Shown here: piece by piece, positions 7,726 through 15,537 of the stretch
Position numbering within the stretch: the first letter of the stretch is position 1
How the letters are laid out: each line of letters starts with the position of its first letter
Assembly (NCBI GenBank): GCA_002492725.1
Contig: DLAF01000044.1
Span: 1-41,175, forward strand
Origin: Lachnospiraceae bacterium UBA7054
GTDB lineage: Bacteria; Bacillota; Clostridia; Lachnospirales; Lachnospiraceae
DNA length: 41,175 bases
Direction of reading: 5' to 3'
Notes under the pieces: generated by a model
Told to the model about the DNA's origin: nothing
Seen by the model: only the letters and a program-made list of their open reading frames with translations
Databases searched by the model: none
Position numbers and translations under genes: made by a program

Positions 7726-9207
7726 ATGTACGGAGAGTCAACCTTTACCTGGGAATATGTCTGTGGTTATGAGACGAGGGAGCAGAGAAAACGGCGGCTG
7801 TTTCGGAGGGCATATGCGTTTAGTGTCGCAGCATGCGTTGTCGGTCTGACGGCAATGCTGTCGGTGAAGGCTGCGGAAGCGGGCGGCATCCGGCATCTGA
7901 CGGAGAAACTGTGGAATACGAAAAAGGAAACGGCGGCTGTCCTGTCACCTGACGGGGCAGGGGCAGAGACAGTAACGGCAGAAAAGATCGTGATGCCGCT
8001 TGCCCTGATGGCTTCACAGGCGGCGATCCTTAGCGGGGATACAAGCGGACAGCCCGCGGCTGTGCATGTTCCCACGGTCTATCTGGACCCGGGACACGGC
8101 GGCACGGATGAGGGCTGCGCCAGAGAAGGCGTGCGGGAAAAGGATTTGAACCTGGCCATTGCGCTGCTTGTGAGGAATCAACTGGAAGAACAGGGATATC
8201 AGGTGATCATGTCCAGGGAAACGGATACCTATATTGCCAAGGAAGCGCGCGTTGCACAGGCAAACCGCTCCGGGGCGGATATCTATATCAGCATTCATCA
8301 GAATGCCACGGAAGAGGGCACTGACGTGAACGGGATGGAAGTGTGGTATACGCAGGACGGCGACAGGAGTGACAGTAAAAGACTGGCGCAGCTGATCAGA
8401 CAACAGACCCTAAAGAGCACGGGAGCCGCAGACCGGGAGCTGCGAAGCGATGCGGATTTTTATGTGACGGAAAACACGTCCATGCCCGCCTGTCTGATTG
8501 AGACGGGATTTCTCTCCAACACGGCGGAACGCAGGAAACTGGGACTTGCGGAATATCAGCAGCAGATCGCGGACGGCATCGTACGTGGCGTCTCCTATTA
8601 TTTTCATCCAAAGACCATGTACCTGACCTTTGACGACGGCCCTTCCGAGGAAAACACGGAAAAAGTGCTCGATATTCTGCGAGAGAGAAATATCAAGGCA
8701 ACCTTCTTTTTGGTGGGAGAAAATGTTAGAAAACATCCGGAGGTGGCACGTCGGATCGTGGCGGAGGGACATACCATCGGTATTCACTGTGACAACCATG
8801 ATTATGATGCCCTATATGCGAGCGTGGACAGTTACGTGGCGGATTTTGAGAAGGCAAGGCAGACCGTGTATGAAGTGACGGGGGTGGAGACAAACCTGTT
8901 TCGATTCCCGGGCGGCAGCATCAATGCCTTTAACAAGAAAACGGGAAATGCCATCATTCGTGAGATGACGAACCGTGGCTACCTTTATTATGACTGGAAC
9001 GCCAGTCTGGAGGACGCGGTCAAAAATCCGGATCCAAAGCAGTTGATAGAAAACGGCGTTTCGACGACGCTTGGGCGAAAGAAGGTCGTTCTGCTGGCCC
9101 ATGACGTGGTCGGCAGCACGAATCTCTGTCTGGAAGAACTGTTGGACAGCCTGCCGGAATATGAAATGAAACCGCTCAGTGAGGATGTGGAGCCGATTCG
9201 CTTTTGA
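7726..9207 (+). CDS. Fused N-acetylmuramoyl-L-alanine amidase and polysaccharide deacetylase
   Basis: 493 residues, two cell-wall enzymes in one chain. A signal-anchor lies near 30-50. The Amidase_3 domain (about 117-293) has zinc ligands H124 (DPGHGG), E138 (REKDLN) and H191 (SIHQN) and catalytic E259 (IETGF); it should cut the amide between muramic acid and the stem peptide. The NodB deacetylase domain (about 297-475) has TFDDGP (301-306), H354/H358, RFPGG (393-397) and a C-terminal LAHD; it removes acetyl groups from glycan. The second metal motif reads HCDNH where HSxxH or HTxxH is usual. AGAGGAG (7711-7717) stands 8 bases before ATG 7726, so the longer frame from TTG 7681 is not used. 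The gene stands alone behind the 11-bp repeat array, which probably controls it. Confidence 0.92.
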   Translation: MYGESTFTWEYVCGYETREQRKRRLFRRAYAFSVAACVVGLTAMLSVKAAEAGGIRHLTEKLWNTKKETAAVLSPDGAGAETVTAEKIVMPLALMASQAAILSGDTSGQPAAVHVPTVYLDPGHGGTDEGCAREGVREKDLNLAIALLVRNQLEEQGYQVIMSRETDTYIAKEARVAQANRSGADIYISIHQNATEEGTDVNGMEVWYTQDGDRSDSKRLAQLIRQQTLKSTGAADRELRSDADFYVTENTSMPACLIETGFLSNTAERRKLGLAEYQQQIADGIVRGVSYYFHPKTMYLTFDDGPSEENTEKVLDILRERNIKATFFLVGENVRKHPEVARRIVAEGHTIGIHCDNHDYDALYASVDSYVADFEKARQTVYEVTGVETNLFRFPGGSINAFNKKTGNAIIREMTNRGYLYYDWNASLEDAVKNPDPKQLIENGVSTTLGRKKVVLLAHDVVGSTNLCLEELLDSLPEYEMKPLSEDVEPIRF

Positions 9208-9224
9208 GGAGACGAAGATTTTTC

Positions 9225-9253
9225 TTGACAATCCCGCCTTTCAATGCCAAAAT
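9225..9253 (+). promoter_or_regulatory. Promoter of the ileS T-box leader
   Basis: Perfect TTGACA (9225-9230), a 17-bp spacer and CAAAAT (9248-9253). A 7-bp inverted repeat, ATGATAA-GCAG-TTATCAT (9252-9269), covers the expected start of transcription near 9260. Confidence 0.65.
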
Positions 9254-9254
9254 G

Positions 9255-9560
9255 ATAAGCAGTTATCATAGGCACAGACATTGAGGAAGACAGTACCTGA
9301 TCATTAAAAGTCACAGCGAGCCGGTGAGGGTGGAAGACCGGTACGAGTAGGAGATCAGCGAAGATCACTTCTGAGTTTCAGACCGAACCTTCCCCGGAAT
9401 CCGTTTCAGAGAGCGGAAAGCGGGCGGCGAAGCAGTAGGCTCTGACGGCATTCCGCCGTTATCGGGAACCGTATCGCCATATCAGTGGCAGTACGTCGTA
9501 ACAGGTGGTATCACGGGAACTTTAGCCTCGTCCTTTTACGGGACGGGGCTTTGTTAGTTT
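9255..9560 (+). promoter_or_regulatory. T-box riboswitch (tRNA-Ile) of ileS
   Basis: The leader shows T-box landmarks in order: the stem I region with GAGGAAGACAGTACC (near 9283-9297), the distal loop and bulge (AGCGAG, GGTGGAAGACCGG near 9317-9342), and GAAGATCACTTCTGAG, in which ATC (9364-9366) is the likely specifier codon for isoleucine, followed by a purine. The antiterminator T-box AACAGGTGGTATCACGGGAA (9500-9519) has TGGT (9506-9509), which can pair with the ACCA end of uncharged tRNA. A terminator at 9524-9560 competes with it. Uncharged tRNA-Ile should allow read-through into ileS, matching the downstream gene. Exact stem boundaries need folding. Confidence 0.93.
9524..9560 (+). terminator. 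T-box terminator of the ileS leader
   Basis: Stem AGCCTCGTCC (9524-9533) with GGACGGGGCT (9541-9550), one G-T pair, a 7-base loop and a T-rich tail. It is the off state of the riboswitch. Confidence 0.88.
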
Positions 9561-9576
9561 TAAGAAAGGAAGGAAA

Positions 9577-9706
9577 GATTGAAAAATCACACTGATGTGC
9601 TGATTTTTCAATCGCGAGTTTGTGACGGAGCCACAAACTCGGAATCGCAGCCGAGAATTTGAGATTCTCGACGCGTGCCTTCGCAAAAAAAGCTCCGGCA
9701 TGGAGG
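9577..9706 (+). repeat. 130-bp three-hairpin dispersed repeat, copy A (before ileS)
   Basis: Nearly identical to 23222-23350. It contains three inverted repeats: GATTGAAAAATCA with TGATTTTTCAATC, GAGTTTGTG with CACAAACTC, and CGAGAAT with ATTCTCG, and ends in the GGAGG ribosome site of ileS. A GTG (9622) inside it opens an in-frame extension of ileS, which is a by-product of the repeat rather than coding sequence. Confidence 0.9.
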
Positions 9707-9711
9707 TAACT

Positions 9712-12700
9712 ATGTATCAGAAAGTTGACGCGAACCTGAATTTTGTGGACAGAGAAAAAGAGGTATGCCGGTTCTGGAAGGAAAACGATATCTTTCAGAA
9801 GAGCATGGACTCCCGCAAGGACGGCCCTACCTACACTTTTTATGACGGGCCGCCGACGGCCAACGGCAAGCCCCATATCGGGCACGTATTGACGCGTGTC
9901 ATCAAAGACATGATTCCCCGATACCGCACCATGAAGGGATATATGGTGCCCCGTAAGGCGGGTTGGGACACCCACGGCCTGCCGGTGGAGCTGGAAGTGG
10001 AGAAATTGCTGGGCTTAGACGGCAAGGAACAGATCGAGGAGTACGGCCTTGACCCGTTTATCAGCAAGTGTAAGGAATCTGTCTGGAAATACAAGGGCAT
10101 GTGGGAGGACTTCTCCGGCACGGTCGGTTTCTGGGCGGATATGGACGACCCTTATGTGACGTATCACGATGATTTTATCGAGTCCGAGTGGTGGGCGCTC
10201 AAGCAGATCTGGGATAAGGGGCTGCTCTACAAAGGCTTTAAGATCGTGCCCTACTGCCCGCGCTGCGGTACACCCCTGTCTTCTCATGAGGTGGCGCAGG
10301 GCTACAAGGCGGTAAAGGAACGCTCCGCCATCGCCAGATTTAAGGTGGTGGGCGAGGACGCCTATTTCCTGGCATGGACGACCACGCCCTGGACGCTGCC
10401 TTCCAATGTGGCGCTCTGCGTGAACCCGAACGAGACTTATGTGAAGGTGAAGGCGGCGGATGGTTATACCTATTATATGGCGCAGGCGCTGCTGGACACG
10501 GTACTTGGTAAGCTTGCGGAGGAAGGAAAGCCGGCCTACGAAATTCTGGAGACTTACGTGGGCACGGACTTAGAATACAAGGAGTACGAGCCGCTGTTTG
10601 CCTGCGCGGGCGAAGAGGCGGCCAAGCAGAATAAAAAAGCGCACTATGTGACGTGCGACAGCTACGTTACCATGACGGACGGTACCGGTATTGTGCATAT
10701 CGCTCCGGCCTTCGGTGAGGACGATGCGCAGGTGGGACGCAAATATGACCTGCCCTTCGTGCAGTTTGTGGACGGCAAGGGCAACATGACAGAGGAGACG
10801 CCTTACGCGGGCCTGTTTGTAAAAAAGGCCGATCCGGAAGTCATCAAGGATTTGGATAAAGAAGGGAAACTGTTTGATGCGCCCAAGTTTGAGCATGATT
10901 ATCCGTTCTGCTGGCGCTGCGATACGCCCCTGATCTACTATGCCCGTGAGTCCTGGTTCATCAAGATGACGGCGGTGCGCGACGATCTGGTGCGCAATAA
11001 CAAGACGGTGAACTGGATTCCCGAGTCCATCGGCGAGGGGCGGTTCGGCAACTGGCTGGAAAACATTCAGGACTGGGGTATTTCCAGAAACCGCTACTGG
11101 GGTACGCCCTTAAACGTGTGGGAGTGCGAAGGATGCGGTCATATGGAAGCCATTGGTTCCCGTGAAGAACTGGAAAAGATGAGCGGCAACCAGGCGGCAA
11201 AGACCGTGGAGCTGCACAGACCTTACATTGATGAGATCACCTGCACCTGCCCGAAGTGCGGGAAAACCATGAAGCGCGTGCCGGAGGTGATCGACTGCTG
11301 GTTTGATTCCGGCGCCATGCCTTTTGCACAGCACCACTATCCGTTTGAAAATAAGGAGCTGTTTGACAGCCAGTTCCCGGCGCAGTTCATCTCCGAGGCG
11401 GTGGATCAGACCCGCGGGTGGTTCTATTCGTTGATGGCGGAGTCCACCTTACTGTTTAACTGCGCGCCTTTTGAGAATGTCATCGTGCTGGGACATGTGC
11501 AGGATGAAAACGGTCAGAAGATGAGTAAGTCTAAGGGCAACGCGGTCGATCCCTTTGAGGCGCTTGAGACTTACGGCGCGGACGCGATTCGCTGGTATTT
11601 CTATATCAATTCGGCGCCCTGGCTGCCCAACCGTTTCCACGGCAAGGCGGTGCAGGAAGGACAGCGTAAGTTCTTAGGCACGTTGTGGAATACCTATGCT
11701 TTCTTCGTGCTGTATGCGAATATCGACAACTTTGACGCGACGAAGTACCGTCTGGAATATGACAAACTTCCCGTGATGGATAAATGGCTGCTCTCCAAAT
11801 TGAACACGGCCATCAAGGAAGTGGACGATCATTTGAACCATTACAGAATTCCCGAGGCGGCGAGGGTGCTGGACAACTTTGTGGATGAGATGAGTAACTG
11901 GTATGTGAGAAGAAGCCGCGAGCGTTTCTGGGCGAAGGGCATGGAGCAGGATAAGATCAACGCTTACATGACTCTTTATACAGCGCTTGTGGACATCTGT
12001 AAATGCGCAGCGCCCATGATTCCCTTCATGACGGAGGAAATTTACCGCAATCTGGTGTGCAGCATCGACAAAGACGCGCCGGAGAGTATTCATTTATGTG
12101 ATTTCCCGACGGCGGACGAGGGAAGAATTGATAAAAAGCTCGAGGACTCCATGGAGGAGGTACTAAAAATCGTTGTTATGGGGCGCGCGGCCCGCAACAC
12201 GGCGAACATCAAGAACCGCCAACCCATCGGCACCATGTATGTGAAGGCGGAGAGTGTTCTCGACGATTTTTATCAGGATATCATCAAGGACGAGTTAAAT
12301 GTAAAACAGATTGTATTCACAGGCGATGTGTCGGCGTTTACCAGTTACAGCTTCAAGCCGCAGCTTAAGACCGTCGGCCCGAAATACGGGAAACAGCTGG
12401 GCGGCATCAAGGCTTATCTGTCCGCAGTGGACGGCAGCGCGGCGATGGAGACCCTGAAATCACAGGGCGCGCTGAAATTTGATGTGGACGGTGTGGAGGT
12501 TTCCCTTGCGGAGGAAGATTTGCTCATTGATATGGCGCAGAAGGACGGCTTTGTGGCGGAGGCCGATAATTATGTAACGGTTGTACTCGACACGAATCTG
12601 ACGGAGGAGCTGATCGAGGAAGGCTTTGTGTACGAGATTATCAGCAAGATCCAGACCATGAGAAAGGATGCGGATTTTGAGGTGATGGATCACATTAAAG

Positions 12701-12867
12701 TGACCTTAAACGGCAACGAGAAGGTGGCGCAGATTGCTGCGAAAAATGAGGCTGTGATTGCCGGGAAGGTGCTGGCTGAGAGCATCGGTACGGGAGAGAG
12801 TCTGGCGGTTTCCAAAGAGTGGAACGTAAACGGAGAGACTGTGACGATCGGTGTTGAAAAATGTTAA
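9712..12867 (+). CDS. ileS: Isoleucyl-tRNA synthetase (type 2)
   Basis: 1051 residues, a class I aminoacyl-tRNA synthetase that loads isoleucine on tRNA-Ile in the cytosol. The HIGH motif is PHIGH (54-58) and KMSKS is at 603-607; WDTHGLP and the CP1 editing region lie between, and the anticodon-binding domain follows. Cys pairs such as CPRCG, CEGCG and CPKCG suggest zinc sites. The PTANGKPHIGH form marks IleRS type 2, the eukaryote-like class that is poorly inhibited by mupirocin; type 1 has HLGH in this place. ATG 9712 fits GGAGG (9702-9706); ATG 9700 and GTG 9622 are in frame but lie in the repeat element. Expression is controlled by the T-box upstream. The gene is full length, and many Clostridia carry this type natively. 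Confidence 0.97.
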   Translation: MYQKVDANLNFVDREKEVCRFWKENDIFQKSMDSRKDGPTYTFYDGPPTANGKPHIGHVLTRVIKDMIPRYRTMKGYMVPRKAGWDTHGLPVELEVEKLLGLDGKEQIEEYGLDPFISKCKESVWKYKGMWEDFSGTVGFWADMDDPYVTYHDDFIESEWWALKQIWDKGLLYKGFKIVPYCPRCGTPLSSHEVAQGYKAVKERSAIARFKVVGEDAYFLAWTTTPWTLPSNVALCVNPNETYVKVKAADGYTYYMAQALLDTVLGKLAEEGKPAYEILETYVGTDLEYKEYEPLFACAGEEAAKQNKKAHYVTCDSYVTMTDGTGIVHIAPAFGEDDAQVGRKYDLPFVQFVDGKGNMTEETPYAGLFVKKADPEVIKDLDKEGKLFDAPKFEHDYPFCWRCDTPLIYYARESWFIKMTAVRDDLVRNNKTVNWIPESIGEGRFGNWLENIQDWGISRNRYWGTPLNVWECEGCGHMEAIGSREELEKMSGNQAAKTVELHRPYIDEITCTCPKCGKTMKRVPEVIDCWFDSGAMPFAQHHYPFENKELFDSQFPAQFISEAVDQTRGWFYSLMAESTLLFNCAPFENVIVLGHVQDENGQKMSKSKGNAVDPFEALETYGADAIRWYFYINSAPWLPNRFHGKAVQEGQRKFLGTLWNTYAFFVLYANIDNFDATKYRLEYDKLPVMDKWLLSKLNTAIKEVDDHLNHYRIPEAARVLDNFVDEMSNWYVRRSRERFWAKGMEQDKINAYMTLYTALVDICKCAAPMIPFMTEEIYRNLVCSIDKDAPESIHLCDFPTADEGRIDKKLEDSMEEVLKIVVMGRAARNTANIKNRQPIGTMYVKAESVLDDFYQDIIKDELNVKQIVFTGDVSAFTSYSFKPQLKTVGPKYGKQLGGIKAYLSAVDGSAAMETLKSQGALKFDVDGVEVSLAEEDLLIDMAQKDGFVAEADNYVTVVLDTNLTEELIEEGFVYEIISKIQTMRKDADFEVMDHIKVTLNGNEKVAQIAAKNEAVIAGKVLAESIGTGESLAVSKEWNVNGETVTIGVEKC

Positions 12868-12887
12868 TTCCTTTTATAGGAAGAATG

Positions 12888-12896
12888 TGGTATACT
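12888..12896 (+). promoter_or_regulatory. Extended -10 promoter of glgP
   Basis: TGG followed by TATACT (12891-12896). The -35 (TTCCTT, 12868-12873) is poor. The site lies 62 bases before the glgP start and no terminator follows ileS, so read-through from ileS is also possible. Confidence 0.5.
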
Positions 12897-12958
12897 AGAA
12901 ACAGAATTTTCATGATTCGACAGGAAGCGTTTGACACAGCAAGGAGGAATAAAAAAGA

Positions 12959-15469
12959 ATGGTAAAAAAGCAGACAGCATCAAACTTTGATACAGAATTA
13001 TTCAAGCGGAGCGTTCTTTACAATGTAAAGACCCTGTACAGAAAGACGCTGGAGGAGGCGACAGATCAGCAGATTTTCCAGGCGGTATCCTATGCGGTCA
13101 AGGACGCAATCGTGGATCAGTGGTTAACGACCCAGAAGGAGTATGACAAGCAGGATCCGAAGATGGTCTATTATCTGTCCATGGAATTTCTGATGGGCAG
13201 AGCGCTTGGCAACAATATGATTAATCTGCAGGCATATAATGCGTTTTCGCAGGCGCTTGAAGAGCTTGGCATTGACATCAATGTGGTGGAGGATCAGGAG
13301 CCCGACGCGGCGCTTGGAAACGGCGGCTTGGGGCGTCTGGCAGCCTGCTTTCTTGACTCTCTGGCAACGCTTGGTTATGCGGCCTATGGCTGCGGCATCC
13401 GTTACCGCTACGGTATGTTTAAACAGGAGATCCGCGACGGTTACCAGGTGGAGGTACCCGATAACTGGCTTAGAGACGGCAACCCCTTTGAGCTGCGCAG
13501 GCCCGAGTATGCAAAGGAAGTGCGTTTCGGCGGCTATGTGAACGTCTATGTGGATGAGAACGGCAGGAGCAATTTCAAGCAGGAAGGCTATCAGGCGGTG
13601 ACGGCGATTCCCTATGATCTGCCTGTTGTCGGCTACGGCAATGGTATTGTCAACACGCTTCGTATCTGGGATGCGGAGCCTGTGAACTGCTTCCAGCTTG
13701 ATTCCTTTGACAAGGGCGATTACCAGAAGGCGGTGGAGCAGGAGAATCTGGCGAGAAATATCGTGGAAGTTCTCTACCCCAATGACAATCACTATGCCGG
13801 CAAGGAGCTGCGCTTAAAGCAGCAGTATTTCTTTATCTCCGCATCCGTACAGGCAGCGGTAGAGAAGTATATGAGAAAGCACAACGATATCAGGAAGTTC
13901 TATGAGAAGGTGACATTTCAGTTAAACGACACCCACCCTACCGTGGCCATCGCGGAGCTGATGCGTATTCTGATGGATGAGCATTATCTGACCTGGGACG
14001 AGGCGTGGGAAGTGACCACCAAGACCTGCGCTTACACCAACCACACGATTATGGCGGAGGCGCTTGAAAAATGGCCCATTGAGCTCTTCTCCAGACTCCT
14101 TCCCCGTGTGTATCAGATTGTCGAGGAGATTAACCGCCGTTTCATTGCGAGAATCGAGCAGATGTATCCCGGCGACCATGAAAAGGTCAGAAAGATGGCA
14201 ATCATCTACGACGGTCAGGTGAAGATGGCGCATCTGGCGATTGCGGCGGGTTATTCCGTAAACGGTGTGGCAAGATTACATACGGAGATCTTAAAGCATC
14301 AGGAGCTGAAGGATTTCTATGAGATGATGCCCGAGAAATTCAATAATAAAACCAACGGCATCACCCAGAGACGTTTCCTGCTGCATGCGAATCCCCTGCT
14401 TGCGGATTGGGTGACGGACCATGTGGGCAGCGATTGGATCACCGATCTGCCGAAGATCAATAAGTTAAAGATCTATGCGGACGACGAGAAGGCGCAGCAG
14501 GAGTTTATGAATATTAAATATCAAAATAAGGTGCGCCTGGCGGAGTATATCAGGGAGCACAACGGTATTGAAGTAGATCCCCGCTCCATCTTTGACGTAC
14601 AGGTGAAACGTCTGCACGAGTATAAGAGGCAGCTTTTAAACATCCTGCATGTGATGTATCTCTACAATGAGTTGAAAGAGCATCCGGATATGGATTTCTA
14701 TCCGAGAACGTTCATTTTTGGCGCGAAGGCGGCAGCGGGTTACAAGAACGCGAAACTTACCATTAAGCTGATTAATTCCGTAGCGGATGTGGTAAACAAT
14801 GATCCTGCCATAAACGGAAAGATCAAGGTTGTCTTTATCGAGAATTACCGTGTGTCCAACGCGGAGATTATCTTTGCGGCAGCGGATGTGTCCGAACAGA
14901 TCTCCACGGCCAGCAAGGAGGCTTCCGGTACGGGTAACATGAAGTTTATGTTAAACGGCGCGCTTACCATTGGCACCATGGACGGCGCGAATGTGGAGAT
15001 TGTCGAGGAAGTGGGTGAGGAGAACGCCTTTATTTTCGGCTTATCTTCCGATGAAGTCATCCGTTACGAGAATTACGGCGGTTATGATCCCACGGAGATC
15101 TTCAACAACGATCCCGACGTGAGAAAAGTGCTGATGCAGCTGATTAACGGGACTTATGCGCCCGGTGATCCGGATCTGTTCCGCTCCTTATACAATTCGC
15201 TTTTGAACACGCAGAGCACGGCAAAGGCGGATACCTACTTTATCCTGAAGGACTTCAAGTCTTATGCGGAGGCGCAACGAAAGGTGGAAGCGGCTTACCG
15301 TGATGAGAAGGGCTGGGCAAAGAGCGCAATCTTAAACGTAGCCTGCTCCGGCAAGTTTACTTCCGACAGAACCATTCAGGAGTATGTGGATGAGATATGG
15401 AAGCTTGACAAGGTGGTGCTTCCGAAGGAGACGGTGCCTGTGGCTGCAACAAAGAAGTCCATCAAATAA
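12959..15469 (+). CDS. glgP: Glycogen/maltodextrin phosphorylase
   Basis: 836 residues, a PLP-dependent GT35 phosphorylase that releases glucose 1-phosphate from alpha-1,4-glucans in the cytosol. The PLP lysine is K662 in EASGTGNMKFMLNGA; the active-site run ALGNGGLGRLAACFLDS and the GTMDGANVEI and RRFLLHANP stretches are intact. Length is normal for the bacterial family. AAGGAGG (12941-12947) stands 11 bases before ATG 12959. It has its own extended -10 promoter and is followed by a terminator, so it is probably a one-gene unit. Regulation by allosteric sites as in animal enzymes cannot be judged from sequence. Confidence 0.96.
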   Translation: MVKKQTASNFDTELFKRSVLYNVKTLYRKTLEEATDQQIFQAVSYAVKDAIVDQWLTTQKEYDKQDPKMVYYLSMEFLMGRALGNNMINLQAYNAFSQALEELGIDINVVEDQEPDAALGNGGLGRLAACFLDSLATLGYAAYGCGIRYRYGMFKQEIRDGYQVEVPDNWLRDGNPFELRRPEYAKEVRFGGYVNVYVDENGRSNFKQEGYQAVTAIPYDLPVVGYGNGIVNTLRIWDAEPVNCFQLDSFDKGDYQKAVEQENLARNIVEVLYPNDNHYAGKELRLKQQYFFISASVQAAVEKYMRKHNDIRKFYEKVTFQLNDTHPTVAIAELMRILMDEHYLTWDEAWEVTTKTCAYTNHTIMAEALEKWPIELFSRLLPRVYQIVEEINRRFIARIEQMYPGDHEKVRKMAIIYDGQVKMAHLAIAAGYSVNGVARLHTEILKHQELKDFYEMMPEKFNNKTNGITQRRFLLHANPLLADWVTDHVGSDWITDLPKINKLKIYADDEKAQQEFMNIKYQNKVRLAEYIREHNGIEVDPRSIFDVQVKRLHEYKRQLLNILHVMYLYNELKEHPDMDFYPRTFIFGAKAAAGYKNAKLTIKLINSVADVVNNDPAINGKIKVVFIENYRVSNAEIIFAAADVSEQISTASKEASGTGNMKFMLNGALTIGTMDGANVEIVEEVGEENAFIFGLSSDEVIRYENYGGYDPTEIFNNDPDVRKVLMQLINGTYAPGDPDLFRSLYNSLLNTQSTAKADTYFILKDFKSYAEAQRKVEAAYRDEKGWAKSAILNVACSGKFTSDRTIQEYVDEIWKLDKVVLPKETVPVAATKKSIK

Positions 15470-15488
15470 AATGAAATGAAATAGAGTC

Positions 15489-15524
15489 AAAAGGCCTCCT
15501 TTGTCATGTACGAAGGAGGCTTTT
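15489..15524 (+). terminator. Terminator after glgP
   Basis: Stem GCCTCCTT (15494-15501) with AAGGAGGC (15513-15520), extended by A-T pairs, and a short TTTT tail. The 3' arm is itself a perfect ribosome-site sequence placed 18 bases before the start of the next gene. Confidence 0.8.
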
Positions 15525-15537
15525 GAGCAGGAGGCCC

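Noticed and set aside
9622..9711. N-terminal extension of ileS from GTG 9622
   Set aside because: It is inside the dispersed repeat and has the same translation as the unrelated extension in front of the hydratase gene; the real start has GGAGG at the right place.
13124..13792. A 222-codon minus-strand frame and similar ones in ileS and glgP
   Set aside because: Shadows of strongly conserved enzymes in the opposite strand; the His/Leu/Val-rich translation has no family features.
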